64,000 bases of DNA. Origin: Cellulomonas sp. JZ18. Its GTDB lineage: Bacteria > Actinomycetota > Actinomycetes > Actinomycetales > Cellulomonadaceae. Under the pieces are notes generated by a model, which ran no database searches, was not told where the DNA came from, and saw only the letters and a list, made by a program, of their open reading frames with translations. The stretch covers positions 1,550,001-1,614,000 of the forward strand of contig NZ_CP045245.1 in the NCBI RefSeq assembly GCF_009720485.1. Reading direction: 5' to 3'. This document shows positions 1 to 8,851 of the stretch, piece by piece. The number at the start of each line of letters is the position of its first letter. The first letter of the stretch is position 1. The translations under genes were made by a program, and so were the position numbers.

Positions 1-12
1 AGGACCTGGACA

Positions 13-27
13 TGAGACCGATTCTCA
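13..27. promoter_or_regulatory. Zur-like palindrome upstream of glyS
   Basis: The 15-bp sequence TGAGACCGATTCTCA has perfect 5-bp arms (TGAGA/TCTCA) around a 5-bp centre. It resembles the TGAnAATnATTnTCA layout of zinc uptake regulator (Zur) boxes. In mycobacteria glyS lies beside smtB and zur, so a zinc operator here is plausible. It may serve glyS or a gene to the left of the window. This is a motif match only. Confidence 0.5.
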
Positions 28-145
28 ACTGCACCAGGCGTGGATGTCAAAGTCGCTGCGCCGTGGGGGTGCACGTCGCGGCTAGGCTGTCCCGGTTGTG
101 CCCCGCGACACCCAGCCGCGGGCTTCCTCGACCCAGGAGAAACCA

Positions 146-1534
146 GTGGCCAGCACCGCCTCCCGCCTCGACGCCGTCGTCTCCCTCGCCAAGCGCCGGG
201 GGTTCGTCTTCCCGAGCGGCGAGATCTACGGGGGCACCCGCTCCGCGTGGGACTACGGGCCGCTCGGCGTCGAGCTGAAGGAGAACATCAAGCGCCAGTG
301 GTGGCGTGCGATGGTGACCAGCCGCGACGACATCGTCGGCCTGGACTCCTCCGTCATCCTCCCGCGGCAGGTCTGGGTGGCGTCGGGCCACGTCGGCGTG
401 TTCACCGACCCGCTGACCGAGTGCCTGTCCTGCCACAAGCGCTTCCGCGAGGACCACCTCGTCGAGGACTTCGAGGCGAAGAAGGGCCGCGCGCCGGAGA
501 ACGGCCTGGCCGAGATCGCCTGCCCCAACTGCGGCACCCGCGGCGAGTGGACCGAGCCGCGCGACTTCAACATGATGCTGAAGACGTACCTCGGCCCCGT
601 CGAGGACGAGTCCGGGCTGCACTACCTGCGTCCCGAGACCGCGCAGGGCATCTTCGTGAACTTCCAGAACGTGCTCACCGCCGCGCGCAAGAAGCCGCCG
701 TTCGGCATCGGCCAGATCGGCAAGTCGTTCCGCAACGAGATCACGCCGGGCAACTTCATCTTCCGCACGCGCGAGTTCGAGCAGATGGAGATGGAGTTCT
801 TCGTCGAGCCGGGCACCGACGAGCAGTGGCACCAGTACTGGATCGACACGCGCACCGACTGGTACGTCGACCTGGGCATCGACCGCGAGAACCTGCGCCA
901 CTACGAGCACCCGCAGGAGAAGCTGTCGCACTACTCGAAGCGGACCGTCGACATCGAGTACCGGTTCGGCTTCTCCGGCTCGGAGTGGGGCGAGCTCGAG
1001 GGCATCGCGAACCGCACCGACTTCGACCTGTCGACGCACGGCGAGCACTCCGGCAAGGACCTGTCCTACCGTGACCCGGCGACGAACGAGAAGTACGTGC
1101 CGTACGTCATCGAGCCGGCCGCCGGCCTGACGCGCTCGCTGATGGCGTTCCTCGTCGAGTCGTACACGGTGGACCAGGCGCCGAACACCAAGGGCGGCGT
1201 CGACGAGCGCGTCGTGCTCCGGCTCGACCCGCGCCTGGCGCCCGTCAAGGCCGCGGTGCTCCCGCTGTCGCGCAACGAGCAGTTCAGCCCCAAGGCGCGC
1301 GACCTCGCCGCCGAGCTGCGCCGGAACTGGAACGTCGACTTCGACGACGCCGGCGCCATCGGTCGCCGCTACCGCCGTCAGGACGAGATCGGCACGCCCT
1401 TCTGCATCACGGTCGACTTCGACACCCTCGACGACCAGGCCGTGACGATCCGCCACCGCGACGACATGACGCAGGAGCGCGTCGCGCTCGACCAGGTCAC
1501 CGGCTACCTCGCGCAGCGGCTCGTCGGGGCCTGA
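146..1534 (+). CDS. glyS: Glycyl-tRNA synthetase, homodimeric class II type
   Basis: This enzyme charges tRNA-Gly with glycine in the cytoplasm. The 462-residue product has the class II catalytic core: the family N-terminus [15 protein letters not shown] (about residues 25-39), motif 2 around [10 protein letters not shown] (about 197) and a C-terminal anticodon-binding domain from about 365. Cys93, Cys96, Cys126 and Cys129 form two CxxC pairs that look like zinc ligands. The GTG at 146 is chosen because AGGAGA at 135-140 sits at correct spacing and the family N-terminus follows directly; an in-frame GTG at 98 would add 16 unconserved residues. The Zur-like palindrome at 13-27 lies upstream. 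Length is normal for the alpha-2 family. Confidence 0.96.
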   Translation: MASTASRLDAVVSLAKRRGFVFPSGEIYGGTRSAWDYGPLGVELKENIKRQWWRAMVTSRDDIVGLDSSVILPRQVWVASGHVGVFTDPLTECLSCHKRFREDHLVEDFEAKKGRAPENGLAEIACPNCGTRGEWTEPRDFNMMLKTYLGPVEDESGLHYLRPETAQGIFVNFQNVLTAARKKPPFGIGQIGKSFRNEITPGNFIFRTREFEQMEMEFFVEPGTDEQWHQYWIDTRTDWYVDLGIDRENLRHYEHPQEKLSHYSKRTVDIEYRFGFSGSEWGELEGIANRTDFDLSTHGEHSGKDLSYRDPATNEKYVPYVIEPAAGLTRSLMAFLVESYTVDQAPNTKGGVDERVVLRLDPRLAPVKAAVLPLSRNEQFSPKARDLAAELRRNWNVDFDDAGAIGRRYRRQDEIGTPFCITVDFDTLDDQAVTIRHRDDMTQERVALDQVTGYLAQRLVGA

Positions 1535-1538
1535 CGGC

Positions 1539-2372
1539 GTGCCGACGGGCGTCGCGTCCCGCCGCCACGACCTGCCGGTCGGGTTCGACCCGCAGGTCGT
1601 GGCGGCGGTCGACGCCCGTCTGCACGGCGTGGCGGCCGAGCACGGCGTGCACGTGCCGTGGGCGGTCGAGAGCGGCAGCCGGGCGTGGGGCTTCCCGTCG
1701 CCCGACAGCGACTACGACTGCCGCTTCTTCTTCGTCCGGCCCCTCGACGCGTACCTGGACCCGTGGCCCGCACGCGACGTCATCGAGACGCCTCTCGACG
1801 CCGTGCTGGACGTCAACGGCTGGGACCTGGTCAAGGCGGTGCGGCTGGCGGTCGCCGGCAACGCCACGGTCGGTGAGTGGCTGCGCTCGCCGCACGTGTA
1901 CGCCGGCGACGTGCGGTTCCGGGACGAGCTGCTGGCGCTCGTCGACGACGTGACGGACCGGGACCGCGTGATGCGCCACTACCTGAGCGTCGGGACCGAC
2001 CACTGGCAGCGCTCCGGCGCGGCGACGGGGACGCCCGTGCCCCTGAAGAAGGTGCTGTACGCCGTGCGTCCGGCGGCGGTGCTGCACTGGTTCGACGCGC
2101 ACCCGGGCGCCACACCGCCCATGGAGCTGCCGCGCCTGCTCGCCGAGGCCCCGGTGCCGGCGCACGTGCAGGCCCACGTGGACGAGCTGGTCGCCGCGAA
2201 GTCCCGGACCCGCGAGCTCGGCACGGGCGTGGTCCCCGCGCGGCTGCGCGACTGGGTCGAGGAGCGGTTCCGCGCGGTCGACGTCACCGCCGCGACGACC
2301 CGCTCCGACGAGCGACGCCGCGCCCGGGCTGCCGACGGCTTCCGCGCGCTGCTGCGCCGCTGGGCGCCCTGA
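1539..2372 (+). CDS. RlaP/YcgL-type nucleotidyltransferase superfamily protein
   Basis: The product has 277 residues and belongs to the DNA polymerase beta-like predicted nucleotidyltransferases (Pfam PF10127, from memory). The signature GSRAWGF followed by SDYDCRFF lies near residues 48-65; the Asp pair in SDYD would bind metal. The rest is helical and resembles this family rather than kanamycin or antitoxin nucleotidyltransferases. GTG at 1539 is 2 nt after the glyS stop, so the two genes are probably co-transcribed. The substrate of the family is not firmly known. Confidence 0.85.
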   Translation: MPTGVASRRHDLPVGFDPQVVAAVDARLHGVAAEHGVHVPWAVESGSRAWGFPSPDSDYDCRFFFVRPLDAYLDPWPARDVIETPLDAVLDVNGWDLVKAVRLAVAGNATVGEWLRSPHVYAGDVRFRDELLALVDDVTDRDRVMRHYLSVGTDHWQRSGAATGTPVPLKKVLYAVRPAAVLHWFDAHPGATPPMELPRLLAEAPVPAHVQAHVDELVAAKSRTRELGTGVVPARLRDWVEERFRAVDVTAATTRSDERRRARAADGFRALLRRWAP

Positions 2373-2410
2373 CGCGCGGCGTGCCCGCGCCGGCGGGGGA
2401 CAATGGAGGC

Positions 2411-3604
2411 GTGCAGACCACCACCGACACGCTGCCCGAGCGCGTGCGCCCCGCCGGCGCCGTGCTGCCGCCGCTGCGCATCGGCCCGATCACCGTCGAC
2501 ACGCCCGTCGTCCTCGCGCCCATGGCGGGGGTGACCAACGCGGCGTTCCGACGGCTGTGCCGCGAGTCCGGCGCGGGCCTGTACGTGGCGGAGATGACGA
2601 CGAGCCGCGCCCTCGTGGAGCGCAGCCCGGAGTCGCTGCGGATCATCTCGTTCGAGCCGGACGAGGTGCCGCGGTCGGTCCAGGTCTACGGCGTCGACCC
2701 GGCGACCGTGGGAGCCGCGGTCCGGATGCTCGTCGAGGAGGACCGGGCCGACCACGTCGACCTGAACTTCGGGTGCCCCGTGCCCAAGGTGACCCGTCGC
2801 GGCGGGGGAGCGGTGCTGCCGTGGAAGCGGGACCTGTTCGCCTCGATCGTCCGCGCCGCCGTCGACGCCGCGCGTCCCGCCGGCGTGCCGGTCACCGTCA
2901 AGATGCGCAAGGGCATCGACGCGGACCACCTCACCTACGTCGAGGCGGGACTCACGGCCCAGGACGCGGGGGTGGCCGCGGTCGCGCTGCACGGGCGCAC
3001 CGCCGCCGACTACTACTCGGGCACGGCCGACTGGGACGCGATCGCGACCCTCAAGGAGGCGGTCACCGACATCCCGGTGCTCGGCAACGGCGACATCTGG
3101 TCGGCCGAGGACGCGCTCGCGATGGTCGAGCACACCCGCTGTGACGGCGTCGTGGTCGGGCGCGGCTGCCAGGGGCGGCCGTGGCTGTTCGCGGACCTGG
3201 CGGCGGCGTTCGCGGGGTCGTCGGAGCGCGTCCGCCCGGGGCTCGGTGAGGTCGCGGCCGTGGTGCGCCGGCACGCCGAGCTCATGGTCGAGCACTTCGG
3301 CGACGAGTCGAAGGCGCTGCGCGAGATGCGCAAGCACATGGCCTGGTACTTCAAGGGCTACGTGGTCGGCGGGGAGCTGCGCGCGCAGCTCGGGCTGGTG
3401 TCGTCCCTCGCGGAGCTGGACGACCGGCTGGCGCGGCTCGACCACGACCAGCCGTACCCCGGGGCGCCCGCCGAGGGGCAGCGCGGCCGCGCGGGCTCGC
3501 CGAAGCGGCCGATCCTGCCGTACGGGTGGCTGGACTCCCGTGAGCTGTCGGACGACTTCCGCCGCGAGCTGCACGAGGCCGAGCTGTCCGTCTCGGGCGG
3601 CTGA
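2411..3604 (+). CDS. dusB: tRNA dihydrouridine synthase, DusB type
   Basis: This FMN-dependent enzyme reduces uridines in the tRNA D-loop. The 397-residue protein is a TIM barrel with the family start APMAGVTNAAFR (residues 36-47), the catalytic-cysteine motif NFGCPVPK (Cys122) and the flavin-phosphate region GNGDIWSAED. The C-terminal helical tRNA-binding part contains the MRKHMAWY motif. The start GTG 2411 is supported by a GACAAT -10 hexamer at 2399-2404, only 6 nt away, which implies a leaderless transcript separate from the gene before it. It converges on the PfkB gene with a 19-nt gap. Confidence 0.95.
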   Translation: MQTTTDTLPERVRPAGAVLPPLRIGPITVDTPVVLAPMAGVTNAAFRRLCRESGAGLYVAEMTTSRALVERSPESLRIISFEPDEVPRSVQVYGVDPATVGAAVRMLVEEDRADHVDLNFGCPVPKVTRRGGGAVLPWKRDLFASIVRAAVDAARPAGVPVTVKMRKGIDADHLTYVEAGLTAQDAGVAAVALHGRTAADYYSGTADWDAIATLKEAVTDIPVLGNGDIWSAEDALAMVEHTRCDGVVVGRGCQGRPWLFADLAAAFAGSSERVRPGLGEVAAVVRRHAELMVEHFGDESKALREMRKHMAWYFKGYVVGGELRAQLGLVSSLAELDDRLARLDHDQPYPGAPAEGQRGRAGSPKRPILPYGWLDSRELSDDFRRELHEAELSVSGG

Positions 3605-3623
3605 CGCCGCGTCGCGCCGACCG

Positions 3624-4547
3624 CTACCGGGCCATGACGACGACCCGGTCGGCGAGCGCGCGCACCGTGGACGGCGACGCGTAGGGAGCGGCGAGGCCGG
3701 GACCGGCGACGGCGACGCCGCCGGTCGCCGACGCGACGGCCAGGGCACGGGGCACGGGCTCGCCCGCGAGCGTGGCCCACAGGAGGCCGGCGGTGAACGC
3801 GTCGCCGGCGCCCTCGGCCTGGAGGACCTCGTGCACGGGGGCGGGGCCGACCTCGTACCAGTGCTCGCCGAGGTCGTCCGCCGCGAGCGCGAGGGCGCCG
3901 GCGGCGCCGCGCGTGCAGACGGCCACACGGGCACCCTCCGCGATGCGGGCGCGCAGGTAAGCCGCAGGGTCGTCGAGGCGCACCGCGCTGGCCACGACGA
4001 CGTCCGCGGCGGCGGTGAACGCGCGCGCGTACTCGCCCACGCCGTCGTCGTCGTGCACGTCGCACCACACCGGCACCCCCGCGGCGCGCGCCGCGGCGAG
4101 TACCCGACGGCTGTGCTCGGCCAGGTCCACGACCGCGGCGTCCGCTCCCGCGAGCAGGTCGGCGAGCGGGCGGGCCGTCGGCGGCTCGACCGCGTCGGGC
4201 AGGGTCAGGTACACCGACAGTCGGGCGCCGTCGTCCGCGACGAGGTTCACGTGCCGCTCGCTCGACCGCCCTGCGGCCGGGAGCGCGACGACCTCGAGGC
4301 CCGGGCGCTCCAGCGCGCCGCGGATGTGGGAGGCGGCCTCGTCCTCGCCGAGGACGGTGCGCAGCACGACGTCGATCCCCAGCGCCCTGAGCGTGACGGC
4401 CTTGCCGGCGGACGTCCCCCCGATCCCGTCGGACCAGCCGTCGGCCAGCACGGTGTGCGGACGCGGCTCGGGCAGGGCGCCGACCCGGACCGTCAGGTTC
4501 CAGGCGACGGGTCCGGAGACGAGCACGCGCGGCGGGACGGAGGGCAC
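3624..4547 (-). CDS. PfkB-family carbohydrate/nucleoside kinase
   Basis: The 307-residue protein is a ribokinase-like (PfkB) kinase that should phosphorylate a sugar or nucleoside with ATP. It shows the N-terminal substrate region GGTSAGKAVTLRALG and the C-terminal signature EGAGDAFTAGLLWA (near residue 245), where the Asp of GAGD is the catalytic base. The GTG at 4547 is chosen because TACGCT (4554-4559 on the minus strand) ends 6 nt before it. It is divergent from the next gene, so the two promoters share the 4548-4626 interval. The substrate cannot be read from sequence. Confidence 0.85.
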   Translation of the reverse strand: MPSVPPRVLVSGPVAWNLTVRVGALPEPRPHTVLADGWSDGIGGTSAGKAVTLRALGIDVVLRTVLGEDEAASHIRGALERPGLEVVALPAAGRSSERHVNLVADDGARLSVYLTLPDAVEPPTARPLADLLAGADAAVVDLAEHSRRVLAAARAAGVPVWCDVHDDDGVGEYARAFTAAADVVVASAVRLDDPAAYLRARIAEGARVAVCTRGAAGALALAADDLGEHWYEVGPAPVHEVLQAEGAGDAFTAGLLWATLAGEPVPRALAVASATGGVAVAGPGLAAPYASPSTVRALADRVVVMAR

Positions 4548-4626
4548 GCTGCGAGCGTACGTCGCGCACGTCACACCCCGCACCGGTCGGCGAGCAGGAC
4601 GGGTCGAGTGCCGACAGACTCCCCGC

Positions 4627-5730
4627 ATGCGAACTGTGGGTGTCGAGGAGGAGTACCTGCTGGTCGGGCCCGACGGCGCACCCGTGGGTGCGGCGGCGGC
4701 GGCCGTGCGCGCCTACGAGCTGCGTGTGGGCCCGGCGGACCCCGAGCCGGAGCCGGGCGGCGGCCTCGAGACCGAGCTGAAGGAGCAGCAGCTCGAGACG
4801 GGGACCCACCCGTGCGAGGACCTGGGCGCCCTGACGGACGAGGTGCGGGCCGGACGCGCGCGGGCGCGGGGCGCGGCCGAGGCGGTCGGTGTGCGGCTCG
4901 CGGCGCTGGCGACGTCCCCGGACGCCGGCGGCGGCACGCTGTCGCACTCCGCTCGGTACCACCGGATGGCGCAGGAGTACGCGCTGACGGCCCGCGAGCA
5001 GCTCACGAGCGGGTGCCACGTGCACGTCTCCGTCGCGGACGACGAGGAGGGCGTGGCGGTCCTGGACCGGATCGGGCCGTGGCTGCCCGTGCTGCTCGGG
5101 CTGAGCGCCAACTCCCCGTACTGGCGGGGCGAGGACTCCGGGTACGCGAGCTTCCGCTCGCAGGTGTGGAACCGCTGGCCGACCGCGGGCCCGACGGCGC
5201 CGTTCGGCGACGCCGCCGGCTACCGCCGGGTGGTGGAGGAGCTGCTGGCGACGGGCGCGGCGCTCGACCACGGGATGCTCTACTTCGACGCCCGCCTGTC
5301 GCACCGGTACCCGACGGTCGAGATCCGCGTCGCGGACGTGTGCCTGCGCGCCGACGACGCGGTGCTCGTCGCGGCACTCGCCCGCGGGCTGGTCGAGACG
5401 GCCGCGCGCGAGGCGGCGGACGGCGTGCCCCCGCTCGTCGACCGCGTCGAGCGGCTGCGCGCGGCGACGTGGCGCGCCGGTCGGTCGGGCCTGTCGGGCG
5501 ACCTCGTGGCGCCGCCGGCGTTCACGCCCGCGCCGGCCCGCGAGGTCGTCCGGGCGCTGCTGGACCACGTGCGGCCCGCGCTCGACGAGGCGGGCGACAC
5601 CGCGCGGGTCGAGGAGCTCCTCGACGCCCTGTGGGTCCGCGGGACCGGTGCGGTGCAGCAGCGCGCCTGGTGCCGTGCGGGCGGCCTGCGCGCGGTGGTG
5701 GACGGCGCGGTGGCGGCGACGGCGGAGTGA
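4627..5730 (+). CDS. ybdK: Carboxylate-amine ligase, YbdK/GCS2 family
   Basis: The 367-residue protein belongs to the glutamate-cysteine ligase type 2 family (YbdK), which forms gamma-glutamyl amides from a carboxylate, an amine and ATP. It starts with the family sequence TVGVEEEYLLV and carries ELKEQQLETGTHP near residue 49 and TSGCHVHV near 129. Length is usual. ATG 4627 follows CAGACT (4615-4620) with a 6-nt gap, so it is probably leaderless. A perfect hairpin begins inside the last codons and should end transcription. True glutathione or ergothioneine synthesis is not implied; most YbdK proteins have only weak ligase activity. Confidence 0.88.
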   Translation: MRTVGVEEEYLLVGPDGAPVGAAAAAVRAYELRVGPADPEPEPGGGLETELKEQQLETGTHPCEDLGALTDEVRAGRARARGAAEAVGVRLAALATSPDAGGGTLSHSARYHRMAQEYALTAREQLTSGCHVHVSVADDEEGVAVLDRIGPWLPVLLGLSANSPYWRGEDSGYASFRSQVWNRWPTAGPTAPFGDAAGYRRVVEELLATGAALDHGMLYFDARLSHRYPTVEIRVADVCLRADDAVLVAALARGLVETAAREAADGVPPLVDRVERLRAATWRAGRSGLSGDLVAPPAFTPAPAREVVRALLDHVRPALDEAGDTARVEELLDALWVRGTGAVQQRAWCRAGGLRAVVDGAVAATAE

Positions 5731-5761
5731 GCACGGCTCCTCCGCCGTCGCCGCCACCGCG
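5706..5761. terminator. 22-bp perfect hairpin, bidirectional terminator
   Basis: Bases 5706-5727 and 5740-5761 are exact reverse complements with a 12-nt loop. The left arm is the 3' end of the YbdK gene and the loop contains its TGA. The facing alpha-glucosidase gene stops at 5767, so the hairpin can serve both strands. There is no T-tract. Confidence 0.85.
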
Positions 5762-5766
5762 GTGAC

Positions 5767-7485
5767 TCAGGCCTGCGCGCGGGTCCAGACGGTCGTCGCG
5801 GCCGGCACGGTCGGCGCCTGCGCGGTGCCGCCGAGCGGGCCCGAGGCGAGCAGGACCTCGGTGCCCCCGGGCAGGGCCACCTCGTCGTCGCCGAGGTTCG
5901 CCACGACGACGACGTCCCGGTTCGCGAACCGCAGCACGTGCGGGTCCTCGTCGAGCCAGCGCAGGTCGCCCGTGCCGAGCTGCTCGGCGCGGCGCAGCGC
6001 GAGCGCGGCGCGGTACATCTCGTAGGTCGACCCGGCGCGGCCGCGCTGACGGTCGGCCGCGAGCGCGGCCCACTCGGCCGGCTGGGGCAGCCAGGCGGCC
6101 CCCGTGGGCGAGAAGCCGAGCGCGGGTGCGTCGCCCTCCCACGGCAGCGGGACGCGGCAGCCGTCGCGGCCGCGCTCGACGCCGCCCGTGCGGAAGAACG
6201 CGGGGTCCTGGCGCAGGTGGTCCTCGAGCGCGGTGTGGTCGGGCAGGCCGAGCTCCTCGCCCTGGTAGACGTACGCCGACCCGGGCAGGCCGAGCATGAG
6301 CAGCGAGGCCGCGCGCGCCCGGCGCAGCCCGAGCTCGGCGTCCGGCTGCTCGTCGCCGTGGCCGATGCCGTTGGGGCGGTGCGTGGGGTCGCTCAGGCCC
6401 ATGCGGGACGCGTGCCGCACGACGTCGTGGTTGGACAGCACCCACGTGGTGGGTGCACCGACGGCGTCGTTCGCCGCGAAGGACGCGCCGATGACGCGGC
6501 GCAGGGCGGGACCGTCCCAGCCGGCGGCCAGGAACGCGAAGTTGAACGCCTGGTGCATCTCGTCGGGGCGCACGTAGCGGGCCAGGCGCGACAGGGGCTC
6601 GACCCACGCCTCGGCGACCATGGCGCGGTCGCCGTCGTACTCGTCGAGGACGCTGCGCCACGCGCGGTAGATCTCGTGGACGCCGTCCTGGTCGAACATC
6701 GGGCCGTGGTTGCCGGAGCCGCTGACGGCGTCCTCGTCGTCGGTGCCCTCGATCATCGAGACGTGGCCGTCCCAGTCGGGCAGGCCCGCCTGCTTGACCA
6801 TGCCGTGCGCGACGTCGACGCGGAAGCCGTCCACGCCGCGGTCGAGCCAGAACCGCAGGATCTGCTCGAACTCGGCGCGGACCTCGGGGTTCTCCCAGTT
6901 CAGGTCGGGCTGCTTGCTGTCGAACAGGTGCAGGTACCACTGCCCGGGCGTGCCGTCCGGGTCGGTCGTGCGGGTCCAGGCGGGCCCGCCGAAGATGGAG
7001 TCCCAGTTGTTCGGGGGCAGCTCGCCGTGCTCGCCGCGCCCGTCCCGGAAGACGTAGCGGTCGCGCTCGGGGGAACCGGGGCCGGCCGCGAGGGCCGCCT
7101 GGAACCACACGTGCTCGTCGCTGGTGTGGTTGGGCACGAGGTCGACGACCACGCGCAGCCCGAGCTCGTGGGCGCGGGCGATGAGCGCGTCCGCGTCGGC
7201 GAGCGTGCCGAACAGCGGGTCCACGTCGCGGTAGTCCGCGACGTCGTAGCCGGCGTCCGCCTGGGGGGAGCGGTAGAACGGCGAGAGCCAGACGGCGTCC
7301 ACGCCGAGCTCGGCGAGGTGGTCCAGGCGCGCGGTGATGCCCGGCAGGTCGCCCACGCCGTCGCCCGAGGCGTCGGCGAACGAGCGGGGGTACACCTGGT
7401 AGATGACGGCGTGGCGCCACCAGGGGCCGGCGGGGTCCTCGGCGCGGTGCGCGAGCGCGGCGTCGGGGAGGGCGTCGATGGTCAC
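5767..7485 (-). CDS. GH13 alpha-glucosidase (oligo-1,6/alpha-1,4-glucosidase type)
   Basis: This 572-residue cytoplasmic GH13 enzyme should release glucose from maltose or malto-oligosaccharides. All family blocks are visible: DLVPNHTSDEH (about 115), GFRVDVAHG with nucleophile Asp224, AEAWVEP with acid/base Glu292, and SNHDVVRH with Asp354. No signal peptide is present. GTG 7485 follows a GGAAGG ribosome site by 7 nt. It lies 113 nt downstream of the LacI regulator on the same strand and opposite the malEFG transporter, so it probably processes the imported sugar. Exact linkage preference cannot be told. Confidence 0.93.
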   Translation of the reverse strand: MTIDALPDAALAHRAEDPAGPWWRHAVIYQVYPRSFADASGDGVGDLPGITARLDHLAELGVDAVWLSPFYRSPQADAGYDVADYRDVDPLFGTLADADALIARAHELGLRVVVDLVPNHTSDEHVWFQAALAAGPGSPERDRYVFRDGRGEHGELPPNNWDSIFGGPAWTRTTDPDGTPGQWYLHLFDSKQPDLNWENPEVRAEFEQILRFWLDRGVDGFRVDVAHGMVKQAGLPDWDGHVSMIEGTDDEDAVSGSGNHGPMFDQDGVHEIYRAWRSVLDEYDGDRAMVAEAWVEPLSRLARYVRPDEMHQAFNFAFLAAGWDGPALRRVIGASFAANDAVGAPTTWVLSNHDVVRHASRMGLSDPTHRPNGIGHGDEQPDAELGLRRARAASLLMLGLPGSAYVYQGEELGLPDHTALEDHLRQDPAFFRTGGVERGRDGCRVPLPWEGDAPALGFSPTGAAWLPQPAEWAALAADRQRGRAGSTYEMYRAALALRRAEQLGTGDLRWLDEDPHVLRFANRDVVVVANLGDDEVALPGGTEVLLASGPLGGTAQAPTVPAATTVWTRAQA

Positions 7486-7598
7486 AGGTCGACCTTCCAG
7501 TGGTGGGTGCGGTGCAGGGGGACGGACGTCGTCCGCTCGGGGGCCGGACGCGCACGGGTGCGCTCCGGACGGGGAGGGGTGCGGCGGGGCCGCGCGCG

Positions 7599-8675
7599 TC
7601 AGAGGGCCGCGGCTGCCGCGTCGGCAGGCGCCGCCGACCGCTCGGCGGGCGCCGAGCCGGTGGACCCGCGCACGACGAGCTCGGGGTGGAAGAGCAGCTC
7701 GGCACGTTCGGCGAGCGTGCCCTTGATCTCGCCGACGAGCGCCGAGACCGCGGCGTGCCCCATGGCGGCGACGGGCTGGCGCACGGTCGTCAGGGGCGGG
7801 TCGGTGAACGCGATGAGCGGCGAGTCGTCGAAGCCGACCACGGAGACGTCGTCGGGCACGGACAGCCCCAGGGTGCGGGCCGCGCGGACGGCGCCCAGCG
7901 CCATCATGTCCGAGCCGCAGATGACGGCCGTGTGGCCCGAGCGCAGCAGCTGGGTGGCGGCGGCGTGCCCGCCCTCGACCGTGAACAGCGTCGAGACGAC
8001 GTGCGGCTCGGGGTCGTCCACGCCGGCGTGCCGGGCGAGCAGGTCGACGAACGCGTCGCGCTTGCGCTGGGACGGCACGAACCGGGTCGGCCCGATGGCC
8101 AGGCCGATGCTGCGGTGGCCGAGCGACCACAGGTGCCGGAACGCCTGGTCCATGGCGGCGGAGTCGTCGGTGGAGACGGCCGGCGCGTCGACGCCCTCGG
8201 CGAAGCCGTTGACGAGCACGACCGGGACGCCGCGTCCGCGCAGGCGGTGGTAGCGGTCCTTGCTGGCGGTGGTGTCGGCGTGCAGGCCGGACACGAAGAC
8301 GATGCCGTCGACGCCGTGCTCGAGCAGCAGCTCGACGTACTGGTCCTCCGTGGTGCCGCCGGGGGACTGCGTGCACAGCAGCGGGGTGTAGCCGCGGTCG
8401 GTGAGCATCGTCTCGATGACCTGCGCGAAGGCGGGGAACACGGGGTTGCTGAGCTCCGGCACGACCAGGCCGACGAGGCCGGCCGAGCGCATGCGCAGCT
8501 TCTCGGGGCGCTCGTAGCCGAGCACGTCGAGGGCCGCGAGCACCGCCTGCCGCGCCTGTGCGGACACGCCGTGCTTGCCGTTGAGCACGCGCGACACGGT
8601 CGCGGTGCTCACCCCCGCCTGCTCGGCGAGGTCGGTCAGCCGGGTACGCACAGGCGGCAGCGTAGTAGGGGACAC
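7599..8675 (-). CDS. LacI-family regulator of the maltose locus
   Basis: The 358-residue protein has an N-terminal LacI helix-turn-helix (LTDLAEQAGVSTATVSRVLNGKHGVS, about residues 12-37) and a periplasmic-binding-like sensor domain (about 65-340), ending in an Ala-rich tail. GTG 8675 is preceded by GAGGAGGT. Its position between an alpha-glucosidase and a divergent malEFG operon makes it the likely repressor responding to maltose or a related sugar (inference). Candidate operators lie in the divergent intergenic region (8739-8749 and 8770-8782). Confidence 0.9.
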   Translation of the reverse strand: MSPTTLPPVRTRLTDLAEQAGVSTATVSRVLNGKHGVSAQARQAVLAALDVLGYERPEKLRMRSAGLVGLVVPELSNPVFPAFAQVIETMLTDRGYTPLLCTQSPGGTTEDQYVELLLEHGVDGIVFVSGLHADTTASKDRYHRLRGRGVPVVLVNGFAEGVDAPAVSTDDSAAMDQAFRHLWSLGHRSIGLAIGPTRFVPSQRKRDAFVDLLARHAGVDDPEPHVVSTLFTVEGGHAAATQLLRSGHTAVICGSDMMALGAVRAARTLGLSVPDDVSVVGFDDSPLIAFTDPPLTTVRQPVAAMGHAAVSALVGEIKGTLAERAELLFHPELVVRGSTGSAPAERSAAPADAAAAAL

Positions 8676-8720
8676 GGGACCTCCTCGTCCTCCGCACGGC
8701 GGTCGCGCGACGGCTGCCCT

Positions 8721-8782
8721 TGAAAGTGATGCCTGAAAGTTACCGTAACGAGTTGCAGCACCAGTCGCAAACGTCGTACGTT
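8721..8782. promoter_or_regulatory. malE promoter and candidate LacI operators
   Basis: The divergent lacI/malE gap holds the direct repeat TGAAAGT at 8721-8727 and 8734-8740. It also holds the palindrome GTTACCGTAAC (8739-8749) and the near-palindrome AACGTCGTACGTT (8770-8782). A plausible plus-strand promoter is TTGCAG (8753-8758), an 18-nt spacer and TACGTT (8777-8782), so the second palindrome would cover the -10. Which one is the true operator is not decidable by eye. Confidence 0.5.
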
Positions 8783-8851
8783 CCGGGCACCAGGCCAGCG
8801 TCGGCACCGCCGCCGCATGGCGACGGCACCCGATCAACCAGGAGATGAACG

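Noticed and set aside
98..145. glyS starting at GTG 98
   Set aside because: The extra 16 residues are not family-like, and AGGAGA fits GTG 146.
7500..8723. 407-residue plus-strand frame opposite lacI
   Set aside because: It is the antisense shadow of the LacI gene, whose HTH and sensor domain are clear on the minus strand.
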